Below are positions 26,200 to 37,065 of a stretch of DNA of 64,000 bases, one piece after another. Each line of letters opens with the position of its first letter. Positions within the stretch are counted from its first letter, which is position 1. A model generated the notes under the pieces. The model searched no databases. It worked only from the letters and a program-made list of their open reading frames with translations, and was not told where the DNA came from. A program made the position numbers and the translations under genes. The stretch is from Durusdinium trenchii (taxonomy: Eukaryota > Sar > Dinophyceae > Suessiales > Symbiodiniaceae), in the NCBI GenBank assembly GCA_963970005.1, contig CAXAMN010003113.1, positions 285,665 through 349,664 of the forward strand. The letters run 5' to 3'.

Positions 26200-29100
26200 C
26201 AAACTCTGCCCTCCACAAACCAAACCCGGCCAACGCACAAGTCACCCAAACACAGTAACCTCTCCCCAAACTCAGTCTGCCCGCGCAAGCTCCAACCGAG
26301 GCAGCGCAAAACGTCCCAAGGTTCAGCGCACACCCATTTTCTTCCAGCCCGAACTTGGCCGACCCAAACTCCAAACTAATTAGCTCGGCGAAAGCTGCGC
26401 ACTGGCAATTCCGTAGCCCAAACTCGGCCGGCCCAAACTCAAACAGCGCATTTCCAGCGCAGGCACGACTCCGAAATTGCAGGCGCAAGTCCATTGTCCA
26501 CCGGAGCAGGCCTGTGCTCATAAGTCAAACTATAACCGACCCATGTGAATCTGCCAGCGAAGGCTCAAACACGACGACCCAAACGCCACAAGCAGGCGCA
26601 GGCACAAACCCTACCAATGCGCAAGGCCACCAAACTGGCCATTGCCTACAACCCAAACTCAGCTGGCCCAAACTCAGTCCGCGCACGCAGGCCCAAACTC
26701 AGGCAGCGCGAGACAAAGGTTTGCTTTAGAACTTGGGCGTCGCAGCACTTAGGTGCCAGCCCGAACTCGGCCGACACACTAGCAGTTCCTTAGCCCAAAC
26801 ACAACTGACCCAAACTCTGGCTCTCACTCTGACAGCTAGCCGATTTCCAGCCCAAACTCTGCCCTCTCAAACTCCAAATTAGCCCGGCGAAAGCAGCGCA
26901 CTGGCAGTTCCTTAGCCCAAAGTCTGCCAGCCCAAACTCCGTCTCTGACCTGGACAGCTCATTTCCAGCGCAAACACGACTGACAAACTCCACAAGCAGG
27001 CACGGGCCCAAACCCAATCAATGCGCAAGGCCACCAAACTGCAGTCCACTACGCTCTACAACCCCAACTGAGCTGGCCCAAACTCTGTCCGCCCGCGCAA
27101 GCCCAAACTCTATAGGTCAGATTTTCCTGTAGCGCCAGGCCAAGCTCTGCCAACCTACAAGGCTCAGGCTCTATACCGATTTTTCTGCCAGCCCGAACTC
27201 CAAATTACCCAGACGAAAGCAGCGCAGTATACTTCATTAGCCCAAATTCCAAACTCCAGCTCTAACTCGGACAGCTAGACGCATTTCCAGCGCAAACACA
27301 ACTGACTGACCCAAACTCCACAAGCAGGCGCAGGCCCAAACCCAACCAATGCGCAAGGCCACCAAACTGGCCATCGCCTACAACCCAAACTCAGTCCGCA
27401 CACGCAGGCCCAAACTCGAGGCAGCGCAAGACAAAGGTTTGCTAGCCAGAACTTGAACGTAGCAGCAGGGCAAAAACACACACACACACACCCCTTTGTG
27501 CCAGCCCGAACCCGGCCGACCCAAACTCCAAATTTGCCCGGCGAAAGCAGCGCACTAGCAGCTCCTTAGCGCAAACACGACTGACCCAAACTCCACAAGC
27601 AGGCGCAGGCCCAAACCCACACACGCGCGAGGCCACCAAACTAGCCACAGCCTATACAACCCAAACTCAGCTGGCCCAAACTCAGTCCACGCCCAAACTC
27701 GAGGCAGCGCAAGACAAAGGTTTGCTAGCCAGAACTTGGACGTAGCAGCAGGGCAAAATACACACACTTTTGTGCCAGCCCGAACTCGGCCGACCCAAAC
27801 TCCAAAACAGCCCGGGGAACGCAGCGTACTAGCAGTTCCTTAGCCCAAACTCTGCCAGCCCAAACTCCGGCTGTAACTCCGACAGCTAGGCAGACACGAT
27901 TTAGCCCAAACTCCACCTGCAGGCACAAGCCCAAACCCACCCAATGCGCAAGGCCACCAAACTGGCCACTGGCTACAACCCAAACTCAGCTGGCCCAAAC
28001 TCAGTGCGCGCGCGGGCCCAAACTCGAGGCAGCGCAAGCAAGACAAAGGTTCGCTAGCCAGAACGTAGCAGCAGGCCAAGATACACACTTTTGCGCCAGC
28101 CCGAACTCGGCCGACCCAAACTCTAAATTAGCCTGGCGAAAGCAGCGTGCTAGCAGTTCCTTAGCCCGAACTCTGCCAGCCCAAACTCCGTCTCTAACTC
28201 GGACAGCTAGCTCATTTCCAGCGCAAACACAACTTAATCCGAAAGTCTACCTGCAGCGCAGGCCCAAACCCACACATGCGCAAGGCCACCAAACTGGCCA
28301 CTGGCTACAACCCAAACTCAGTTCGCCCGCAAAGGCCCAAACTCAAAGGCCTAAACTCGACAAAGGCCCAAAGAGTCGCTGCCACCCAAACGCAACATTA
28401 GCCCAAACTCAGTGCGCGCACGCGGGCCCAAACTCCAGCAGCAGGCCAAGATGCACACTTTTGTGCCAGCCCGAACTCGGCCGACCCAAACTCCAAATAA
28501 GCCCGGCGAAAGCAGCGCACTGTAGCAGTTCCTCAGCCCAAACTCTGCCAGCCCAAACTCCGGCCCTAACTCGGACAGCTAGCTCACTTCCAGCGCAAAC
28601 ACGACTTAATCCAAACTCCGCCTGCAGGCGCAGGCCAAAACCCACCCAATGCGCAAGGCCACAAAACTGGCCACTGGCTACAACCCAAACTCAGCTGGCC
28701 CAAACTCACGCACGCGGGCCCAAACTCGAGGCAGCGCAAGCAAGAGAAAGGTTTGCTAGTCAGAACGTAGCAGCAGGCCAAGATACGCACTTTTGCGCCA
28801 GCCCGAACTCGGCCGACCCAAACTCTAAATTAGCCCGGCGAAAGCAGCGTGCTGGCAGTTCCTTAGCCCAAACTCTGCCAGCCCAAACTCCGGCTCTAAC
28901 TCAGACAGCTGGCTCATTTCCAGCGCAAACACAACTTAATCCAAAAGTCTACCTGCGGCGCAGGCCCAAACCCACACATGCGCAAGGCCACCAAACTGGC
29001 CACTGGCTGCAACCCAAACTCAGCTGGCCCAAACTCAGTGCGCGCACGCGGGCCCAAACTCGAGCAGCAGGCCAAAGATACACACTTTTGTGCCAGCCCG

Positions 29101-29960
29101 AACTCGGCCGACCCAAACTCCAAATAAGCCCGGCGAAAGCAGCACACTAGCAGTTCCTTAGCCCAAACTCTGCCAGCCCAAACTCCGGCCCCAACTCGGG
29201 CAGCTGGCTCATTTCCAGCGCAAACACGACTTAGCCCAAACTCCACCCTGCAGGCGCAGGCCCAAACCCACCCAATGCTCAAGGCCACCAAACTGGCCAC
29301 TGCCTACAACCCAAACTCACCTGGCCCAAACTCAGTTCGCCCGCAAAGGCCCAAACTCAAAGGCCTAAACTCGACCAAGGCCCAAAGAGTCGCCGCCACC
29401 CAAACGCAACATTAGCCCAAACTCAATTCCGGCTGAGCCAACCCGATGTCGGCCCAAACTCGCTGGCCACAAGCGCCTGTCTCCACACCTAAGGGTCGGT
29501 CGGTGCCAAAAGGGGCGGGCACGGGGGCAGGTGCGGGCACTAAAGGGGCGGAGAGCGGGCGGGGGCAGATGCTAAGGGGGCGGAGATCAGGGCAGGTGCA
29601 CGCGCTAAAGGGGCGGACACGGGGGCAGATGCAAGCACTGAAGGGGCGGAGAGGGGCAGCAGGTGTAGCTCGGACAGGTATAGGCGCAAACACGAGTGAC
29701 CCAAACTCAAAAAGCAGACGCACGCAATGCACAAGGCCACCAAAAAAGCCACTGCCTACAACCCCAACTCAGTGGCCCAAACTCATTTCGCTTGTTCGCC
29801 CGCAAAGGCCCAAACGCAAAGGCCCAAACTCGACAAAGGCCGTGCGTCGCTGCCACTCATCACGCGACACCAGCCCAAACTCAATTCCGGCTGAGCCAAC
29901 CCGATGTCAGCCATTGCATATTTGCAATTGCTGTGGACAGCCCTTCAAGGCCCAGATTGG
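26200..29960. repeat. CCCAAACTC satellite-like array with higher-order units
   Basis: About 3.8 kb in which (G)CCCAAACTC or CCGAACTC recurs every 10-30 bases. A longer unit is visible: CCAGCCCGAACTCGGCCGA starts near 26343, 26755, 27187, 27500, 27774, 28095, 28465, 28797 and 29092 (spacings about 412, 432, 313, 274, 321, 370, 332 and 295). Each unit runs through AGCCCGGCGAAAGCAGCGC, TTAGCCCAAACTCTGCCAGC, CATTTCCAGCGCAAACAC, CAGGCGCAGGCCCAAACCCA and ATGCGCAAGGCCACCAAACT. The end unit contains ATTCCGGCTGAGCCAACCC twice (29426, 29884). All long frames inside it, including a 229-codon one, are repeat by-products. The plus strand is strongly C/A-biased. Confidence 0.9.
29500..29665. repeat. GGGGCGG minisatellite inside the satellite end
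   Basis: Units like CTAAAGGGGCGGACACGGGG and GCAGATGCAAGCACTGAAGG repeat four to five times with a period of about 35-45. The strand bias is reversed relative to the surrounding C/A-rich array. Confidence 0.75.
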
Positions 29961-30185
29961 CTAAGATGGGAGACGCTGAGCGGCTGATCGAGTTTGGGCC
30001 AGGATTACTATTAATTGTTTAGTATAGTTATAGCCTTGGTCCAGTGTGTAAGAGGATAAGCGAGTTTTCACAGATTGTGTTGCTTTTTGAAGTCTTTTCA
30101 TACATTTTTGTGCTTTTCAACGATTTGGCACAATTGGTAGTATTTTTTGGGTTGGTAGTGATTTTTGAGCTCCTTCCTGTTCGCC

Positions 30186-30437
30186 ATGAGCTGGTGGGGG
30201 TATGACGCATGGCATGGAAGCGGAAGAGACGGGGCCTGGGGTGACAAGTGGCGAAACACTGATAGGGAGCAGCAGCGATGGGAAGACCAGTACTCCTGGC
30301 CTGCAAAGCAGGAGCAGAAGCAGCCAGGGAGAAGCAAGGAGAAAGACCTTGGCGACATCAATCAGAAGTCATTTCTCGGGGGCGAACCTCATCCAGAGAA
30401 TGCATTGTTATTTGATTTCCTGTTTTGCCTGGGATGA
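30186..30437 (+). CDS. Unknown gene 2, first exon
   Basis: ATG 30186 opens MSWWGYDAWHGSGRDGAW, a Trp/Gly/Arg-rich start, followed by a polar, Gln/Lys/Glu-rich stretch (DREQQRWEDQYSWPAKQEQ; SKEKDLGDINQKSFLGG). The end is uncertain; the frame closes at 30437 but a donor before that is likely. Composition resembles disordered N-termini of RNA-binding proteins, with no domain. The following exons on the same strand lead to the second exon array. Confidence 0.5.
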   Translation: MSWWGYDAWHGSGRDGAWGDKWRNTDREQQRWEDQYSWPAKQEQKQPGRSKEKDLGDINQKSFLGGEPHPENALLFDFLFCLG

Positions 30438-30592
30438 GCTTCTTCCCCTTTTTGGGTTTAGCAGATCACCTATAGAAGTCTGATCGCAATACATCACCTA
30501 TAATTATTCCTATTCTGTTAAGAGTTAACCATGTCTGGGGAAGTAGTAGCCACTACACGGGAATATATCTCGCGCTGAGCAGCCTTTCACAG

Positions 30593-30865
30593 CTTCTTAT
30601 GTTCCAAACACTTCATTGTAAGGACAAGAGGAACTCTTTGGATGTGCTTCGCAAAACGATGCTTTTGTCTGGCATCATGGACGGTCACCCAGACAAGTTG
30701 TCCCCCATTCTCCTCAACTCGATGCAGGGGGTGACTATGGATGCTGTGCTGTATTTGCTCTGCAGGGCGCAGCCGTCAATGGCCCTTCGAGGATTGGGTG
30801 AGACGTTGGATGATGTGACACGAGTTCTTCGCGATGAGTTCGAGCGCAACGCACAAGTGCAGAAG
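30593..30865 (+). CDS. Unknown gene 2, exon 2
   Basis: After CTTTCACAG| the frame gives NSLDVLRKTMLLSGIMDG, HPDKLSPILLNSMQGVT, MDAVLYLLCRAQPSMALRG and LDDVTRVLRDEFERNAQVQK, an all-helical, well-mixed sequence. It ends AAG|GACAATGAG, which would be a GA donor as described for dinoflagellates. The frame continues open past it, so intron retention is possible. No family recognised. Confidence 0.55.
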
Positions 30866-30953
30866 GACAATGAGCTTCTTCCTCTTTTTGGGTTGTTTCA
30901 GCTTGCAGGGTTCCGATTCCTCATCTCTATATTTCTCTCATTTCTTGTGACAG

Positions 30954-31082
30954 GATCGGACAATGAAGAGCATCAGCGATCTTGCATCTCGTGGTGCTCA
31001 TGAGCAGTTGGTGAAGTGGGCCATGGACTCTGGATTCAACCCACTTGTGGAGGAGGCGCGTTGGGAGACGCCGAAAGCTTAA
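30954..31082 (+). CDS. Unknown gene 2, exon 3
   Basis: Following TTGTGACAG|GAT the frame codes DRTMKSISDLASRGAHEQLV and KWAMDSGFNPLVEEARWETP, helical like exon 2, and reaches a stop at 31080-31082 unless spliced before. GACAATGA occurs at both the exon 2 end and the exon 3 start. Confidence 0.5.
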   Translation, partial: DRTMKSISDLASRGAHEQLVKWAMDSGFNPLVEEARWETPKA

Positions 31083-31320
31083 TCCAGCAAGCATACATTG
31101 TGAGCAGGAAGCTTCACCTAAATATGCAGTTCTGGGTGCCAGGCGAAGTCCACTGGGCCACCGGCGAGTCGACAGGATTGGCGCTCAGATGCTTCTCGGC
31201 GGCCGTTGATGAGACGAACCACCGATGAGGAAGTTGAGAATTTGAACAAAAGGAAGCGTGTAGCCGAGGCCGCTTCAGCATTTTGTGTTCTGTTGTCGGG
31301 CAAAGTTTTGAGCTTAAGTT
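31083..31320 (+). CDS. Unknown gene 2, further exon pieces
   Basis: Protein-like pieces lie in two frames: VDRIGAQMLLGGR and RRTTDEEVENLNKRKRVAE..ASAFCVLLSGK. Their junction near 31205-31215 needs an intron, a frameshift or a sequence error. Borders uncertain. Confidence 0.3.
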
Positions 31321-31380
31321 TGTAGATCTGTCAGCGTTTGGCTTTACTCTTCAGTTTGGGTTCTACCTAGTTAGTTATGT

Positions 31381-31622
31381 TTGACAAAGTCGCTTGACAA
31401 GAAGCAAGTGAAAAGGGGGAACCTGGAGATCACACGAACTAACCGAAATTCTGGTCAGGCCAGGATGGAGACGCTGCATGCAGAATACCAGGTGGCCATG
31501 ATGGAGGCAGCTTCGAACGCTACCAAGAAGCAGCCAGTCAACGAGGACAGCATGGTCCACAAGTTGCTTGCACCTCCGCCGTCCAGCGCAGCTCCTTTGG
31601 CACTGACCTTGGCCTCGCCTGA
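31381..31622 (+). CDS. Unknown gene 2, exon before the array (likely founder)
   Basis: Reads SLDKKQVKRGNLEITRTN, ARMETLHAEYQVAMMEAAS and NATKKQPVNEDSMVHKLL, then APPPSSAAPLALTLASPD. The last part, at nucleotide level GCAGCTCCTTTGGCA, matches the array exons (A-P-x-x-x-A-A-P-L-A), so this exon end probably seeded the array. A GC donor at TTG|GCCTCGCC would parallel the GAG|GCCACGCT donors of the array. Otherwise a stop follows at 31627. Confidence 0.45.
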
Positions 31623-32005
31623 TGTTTGAGCACTATACAGACTGTAACATATTTTGTACATGCAATTCAGAACGATAGCCCAGAATACAAGTCATTACTG
31701 TGAATTTTTAAGTCTTAAGGGGTGATCACAAACTTTAATATGTGGACATCTGTTTCGAGGTTACATATTGCTGCCCTCAAAGGACAGCGCATCGTGTCTG
31801 CCACTAATGCTTTGTTCGCTGTATAGGTCTCGATGGCTACGACGCAAGCTCCACCACGTTCGGTGGCAACAGCAGCCCCGTTGGCTCCTGAGGCCGGAAT
31901 ACACTAGAGCTCGCAGACTCAACCACAGAATTTGACAACTTTAGTTTTGTTTTCGCTAGAGAACTCTGCATAAGTGCGCCCTGCGGAACGAATGGTTCTT
32001 TGCAG

Positions 32006-32068
32006 GTGTCGGTGGCAACACAGCAAGCTCCTGCATCTTTGGTGGCGCCAGCAGCTCCGTTGGCTCAG
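32006..32068 (+). CDS. Array 2 exon, early type
   Basis: 63 bases, phase 0, between TTCTTTGCAG| and |GCATGG; 21 residues with the core ATQQAPASLVAPAAPLAQ. Taken as the model of the early type; the exons at 32200-32262, 32391-32453, 32847-32909 and 33245-33307 differ by only a few substitutions. Confidence 0.6.
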
Positions 32069-33062
32069 GCATGGTCGCAAAAAAGAGAGGGCCACACATG
32101 CCCACACTGTTTCACGCAGAAGATTTGACAACCTGAGTTTTGTTTTCGCTAGAGAACTCAACGTTAAGTGTGGCCTGCGGAACGAATGGTTCTTTGCAGG
32201 TGTCGGTGGCAACTCCGCAAGCTCCTGTATCTTTGGTGGCGCCAGCAGCTCCGTTGGCTCAGGCGTGGTCGCAAAAAGAGAGGCCACACATGGCCACACT
32301 GTTTCGCGCAGAAGATTTGGCAACCTGAGTTTTGTTTTCACTAGAGAACTCTGCGTTAAGTGTGGCCTGCGGAACGAATGGTTCTTGCAGGTGTCGGTGG
32401 CAACACAGCAAGCTCCTGCATCTTTGGCGGCGCCAGCAGCTCCGTTGGCTCAGGCCGCGCTCAACCTTTAGACGCAGGGTGTGCCAGAAGCCGCACCGTT
32501 TCAATCGCGCAGAAGAATTGACTACTCAGAATTTTGCATGTTGTTGTGGTGGCATTTAATGCGGCGCGCTGGCAAGGGCCCATGAGCGGTTCTTTGCAGG
32601 TCTCGGGAAGGACACCACAAGCTCCACCTCCTGTGGCAGCAACAGCCTCGTTGGCTCCTGAGGCCGGAATACAATACAGCTCGCAGCTTCAACCACAGAA
32701 TTTGTTTGGATTATTATTTGACTATGCATACTTGATGGGTTTGATGGAACAAAGAAGCAGAGCGCAGATATTTTTCAACTTGTTGTTTTAGTGGTGGCTT
32801 CCATCTCTGACAAAAACCCATGCAATCAACGAACAGTTCTTCGCAGGCGTCGGTGGCAACGCCACAAGCTCCTGCGCCTTTGGTGGCGCCAGCAGCTCCG
32901 TTGGCTCAGGTATGGTCGGAATGGGACATATAGAGTGTAAACAAACGACAGGCCACACATGGCCACACTTTTTTGCCCAGAAGATTCGACAACCCGAGTT
33001 CTTTTTCCACTAGATAACTCTGCGTAGAGTGTGGCACGCGGAACGGATGTTTCTTTGCAGGC

Positions 33063-33072
33063 NNNNNNNNNN
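33063..33072. other. Assembly gap (10 N) inside an array exon
   Basis: Ten N replace the middle of the seventh exon. By comparison with its sisters about 40 coding bases should stand here, so the true gap size is unknown and units may be collapsed. Confidence 0.95.
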
Positions 33073-34298
33073 CCAGCAGCTCCGTTGGCTCAGGTATGGT
33101 CGGAATTGGACATATAGAGTGTAAAAGCAAGACAGTCCACACATGGCCACACTTTTTTGCCCAGAAGATCTGACAACCTGAGTTTTGTTTTCACTAGAGA
33201 ACTCTGCGTTAAGTGTGGCCTGCGGAACGAATGGTTCTTTGCAGGTGTCGGTGGCAACACAGCAAGCTCCTGCATCTTTGGCGGCGCCAGCAGCTCCGTT
33301 GGCTCAGGCTGCGCTCAACCTTTAGACGCAGGGTGTGCTAGACGCAGGGGGTGCTCAACCGTTTCAAGCGCGCAGAAGAATTGACTACTCAGGAGTTTAC
33401 ATGTTGTTGTGGCATCATATGGCATATGCTGCGGCATGCGGGCAAGGGCCCATGAGCAATTCTCGGCAGGTCGTTGCGGCCCCTCTAGCAGCAGCTCCGT
33501 TGGCTCAGGCATGATCGTGTTTCGGAGATAGTGTAAAAGAGAGGCACAGATGGCCACACTGTTTCGTGCTTTTGACAATGACGACCTGAGTTCTTTTTGA
33601 CTAGACAACTCTGCATTCTGTTGTGTGGGCAATAGCTGCGGAAGAATCGAATTCTCTCGTTGGTCCATCCACCCTTCTCGTAAATATATCCAGTATGCAG
33701 ATAGGGGGTATCCATGGTGTGGGATTGTTTGTTTCCAGGTTCGTCCCTGATACTATCTGGAGTAACCAGACAACCATATAATAGGAGCCGGGATTAAGTG
33801 CGGAGACCACATCAATATGTCAAAAGAGTGGTACCTGTTAGAGAGCGCCGCGTAGCATTCCAACGCAAATCCTGCGGGTGACGCAGGTTGCAACTGCAAT
33901 CAGACGTTTGGGAACGCGACCCTGTTGGCTAATTGGACCCTGGTCACGTTGATATTGGACAACCCCGATTTGGGGCAAGAAAGCTTGCAATGTTTCCTGA
34001 TTCACATTTCACCATGGCAGCAATCTATTCCTTGCAGGTGTTGACGGCCACGCCAAAGGCTCCTGCGCCTGAGGCTACGTTCAGACATCTTCAGAGAAGA
34101 GCGTAAGAGAGTTCACCTAATGTTTGGTGTCCATGCAACTACAAAGACTTCACAAAGAAAAATGTACACTAGTTCGAACTTTTTCGTGGAGTGCAACTTC
34201 TGCATGTCCCGGAAGCACTTGCACCCAAACAACCACATTCACATGTCCCGGTGCACTATAGGCATTGCCTTGCCTGAGATGTCAGCGACAAACTGCAG

Positions 34299-34361
34299 GT
34301 CTCGATGGCCATGCCAAACGCTCTTGCACCGTCGGTGGCAGAAGCAGCTCCTTTGGCAGAG
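34299..34361 (+). CDS. Array 2 exon, late type
   Basis: 63 bases between AACTGCAG| and |GCCACGC; core MPNALAPSVAEAAPLAE. It represents the late type, in which ALAPSVAEA replaces APASLVAPA. If the GC donor is not used, the frame reads on to TLDEWP and a stop. Confidence 0.5.
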
Positions 34362-36390
34362 GCCACGCTGGACGAGTGGCCGTAAGATGCACATAGTTTG
34401 GCATAGAATGTTCTACCAGGACACCTGGATTCAGCTGTGCCTAGCTGTCTAATGTCAGCGACCAACATTTGGCAGGAATTGTTTTTGACCTTTTTTTTGG
34501 ATTCCTTCCTGGTTAGACAGTTAGCGTTCTGTTGTGGCAGCTAGAGCTGCGATGTGCAGACAAGAGCCCAGCAGAGCTGTTTTTTCGGAGGTCTCAATGG
34601 CGACGCCGCAGGCTTCTTCTATGGCAACAGCTCCGTCGGCTGAGGCAGTGCTTGACGTTTGGACGTAGGGTGCACAAGGGAGCTGGCAATGCTTTGACCA
34701 CCAGATTCGTTTAGAGAGGGTAGTGGAAGCTTGATCTTGACTGCGATTGACACTTGTGCAGCAGACTGTTCTTTGCAGGTCGTGATGGCTACGCCAACGG
34801 CTCCTGAACCTTCGGCGGTCGCTCCGTTGTCTCAGGCCACGCTAGACTTATGGACAGAGAAGAAATGTAGGGGAGCTCACATTATTGCGCACTAATTGAG
34901 CCACGGAAGTTTTGGGGTGCAGGACAGCGCTTTTGGAGCTTCTGTGGAAAAACCAAGCCACAGACTACAGACCATTCATTTTCTAAGGTTCCGACTTCTG
35001 CCCCAAAAGCAAACCACACTGACAAGCCTGGTCTGGCGGCTGCACTAGCTGCGAAAAACGCTTGGCTGACTCACATTGAGATTTCATGAGCAACTTATTC
35101 TTTGCAGGAACCAAATGGCTCGGTGCTTTCAGCAGCTCCTTTGGTTGAGGCCTGGCTCGGCGATTGGGCCCAAAGTCCCCAAGGGGGCTCACACTGACTG
35201 ATGCATCTTTCATGGGGTGGGGACAATAGGTGCACGACGTGCTAATTAGCTGCTTTCCTTTCAACACGGTGCTGCGTGACGTGTGCTTACTTGTACAATA
35301 TAGACACTTCACTCCACCGCAATATTTCCCCAAACAGGTGAACTCTCCGGGTGGTGTCCAGCTGTTTCTGGCTGCGTTCGTGGAACCTGGACTGGGGAGA
35401 CTGAATACAAGTAAAAGACATCTTCTGTCATTGCGATTTGTTTAAAATGACACCGGCGCCTGCGTTGGGCTCGGCCCGTTGGACATAAGACTGGACAAGG
35501 GAGCTCACACAATGGTTTGTGGCGAGGGTATGACCTCGCCAGCAAAAGTGGTTTTGCAGGTCCCGGTGGCTATGCCGCAGGCTGTTGCACCCTCTGTGGC
35601 TGAGGCCACGCTATACGTAGACTGCTAAGAGAGGGTCACAATGTTATGCCCAGAAGATTACCAAAGATTTGATTCCGTTCGCCAGTAAAGTGGTTTTTGC
35701 AGGTCCCGGTGGCTACGCCGCAGACTCTTGCACCCTCTCTGGCTGAGGCCACGCACCGCCCGATGATTTCACAAATAATTTAGAACGAGGAGGTTGAACT
35801 GTTTTGAGGTTTTGGCCACACCGAAAGCTCCTGCTCCCTCGACGACGGCGCCTGCGTTGGGCGAGGCCCTGCTCAAGTTTTGGACGTATTTCTTTCTTTC
35901 AAGGGAGCTCGCAAACTGGCTTTTGCAAGTCTCCATGCCTAGCTCGCAGGCTCTTGCGCCCCCTCTGGCTGAGGCCAGGCTCGATGTAGATTGCTCGAGA
36001 GTTTACATTTTCAGGCAGAAGATTGAACCAATTGAGGTTTTGGCTACGCCGAATCCCTTGGGCGAGGCCCTGGACTTGTGGACAAGTTTTTAACGGCAGC
36101 CCCGCTCTCGCCTGCAAAGGTCCCCATGGCTGAGGCCAGGCTCGATGTAGATTGCTCGAGGACTCGCATTTACGCAGAAGATTGAACCAATTGAGGTTTT
36201 GGCTGCGCCGAATGCGCCCTCGGCGACAGAGCCTGCGTTGGGCGAGGCCTTCTTGGACTTGTGGACAAGTTTTTAACGGCAGCTCACACATGTGGTTCGC
36301 GCAGAAGATTTGAGCCCGGTCTCGCCTGCAAACTGGCTTTTGCAGGTCTCCATGGCTACGCCCCAGGCTCTTGCACCCTTTGTGGCTGAG

Positions 36391-36559
36391 GCCAGGCTCG
36401 AAGTAAGAGCTCACGTGGTTCTGTGCTTGATTGTTAAACATAATTACACCAGCATAGACCCAGATAGCCAGGCAGAATCCCACGACCTGTTGACACGCGA
36501 CTGGCTGGAACAAGAATGTACGCAGCCTGCACAGCCAGCTTACGGCACCTCCACAGCGC
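36391..36559. other. Unique spacer after the array
   Basis: No gene recognised; the last exon reads into it for a few codons. Confidence 0.3.
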
Positions 36560-37065
36560 GCACAATCAGCTGACGCCAGCGCCGGTGCGCTTTGCCAGCT
36601 GACAACACCGGCAGCGGCGCCTGCGCCCGACCACCGCCGCCCGTCCTAAACGCGTGCTCAGCCAGCTCACAGCGCCAGTACCCAGGACCACAACACCAGC
36701 ACCAGCACCGACACCCTTTCGAAAGCGTGCGCAGCCATCTCATTCTTATTTGCAGCAAGAACCCCATAGCTATCCCTCTTTGGGGAATAACAACGTATGA
36801 TCCGGCACCGGCGCCGCTGTCTCTACCACGCGCACTGCCAGCAAGCACCGGCGCCCGCACCAGCAACCGGTCTCCACCACGTGCGCCAGCGCCGGCGCCC
36901 AGCGCCAGCGCCAGCAACCTGTCTCCACCACGCGCGCAGCCAGCTCACAGCGGCGCCAGCAACCTGTCTCCACCACGTGCACAGCCAGCTCACAGCACTA
37001 GCACCGGCACCCAGCACCAGCAACCTGTCTCGAAGGCGCGCGCGGGCAACTCATTGTTTTTTGAA
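36560..37065. repeat. GCCAGC/ACCAGCACC minisatellite with AGAACCCCATAGC borders
   Basis: CAGCAACCTGTCTCCACCACG and close variants recur at about 36868-36974, mixed with CAGCGCCAGCGCC and CACAGCCAGCTCACAGC units. AAGAACCCCATAGC stands at 36758 (inside) and at 37067 (right border). The right one forms CCCCATAGC-TTC-GCTATCTGGGG, a hairpin. Pro/Ala/Ser-rich frames are by-products. Confidence 0.7.

Larger units (their letters stand above)
31827..36390 (+). repeat. Second tandem exon array, about 22 units
   Basis: Mini-exons after (T)GCAG| start at 31827, 32006, 32200, 32391, 32600, 32847, 33061 (gap inside), 33245, 33480, 34038, 34299, 34591, 34779, 35108, 35560, 35703, 35809, 35929, 36037, 36120, 36196 and 36346, with a relic near 35443. 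The first eight are 63-66 bases and code VATPQAPAPLVAPAAPLAQ-like repeats; later ones are shorter (ATPQALAPSVAEA; ATPKAPAPS..ALGEA). All are in one phase, with donors GC (most) or GT. Periods fall from about 190-250 bases to 76-150 at the 3' end. Intron bodies share GCAGAAGATTTGACAACC and ACTCTGCGTTAAGTGTGG. Many introns contain stops, so read-through would truncate. Confidence 0.85.

Noticed and set aside
28461..29150. 229-codon plus-strand frame in the satellite
   Set aside because: It follows the CCCAAACTC repeat exactly and has only repeat-derived residues; neighbouring units keep no common frame.
26200..29960. Telomere or internal telomeric repeat
   Set aside because: The motif CCCAAACTC is not the TTTAGGG-type repeat expected for dinoflagellates and is not in regular head-to-tail order.
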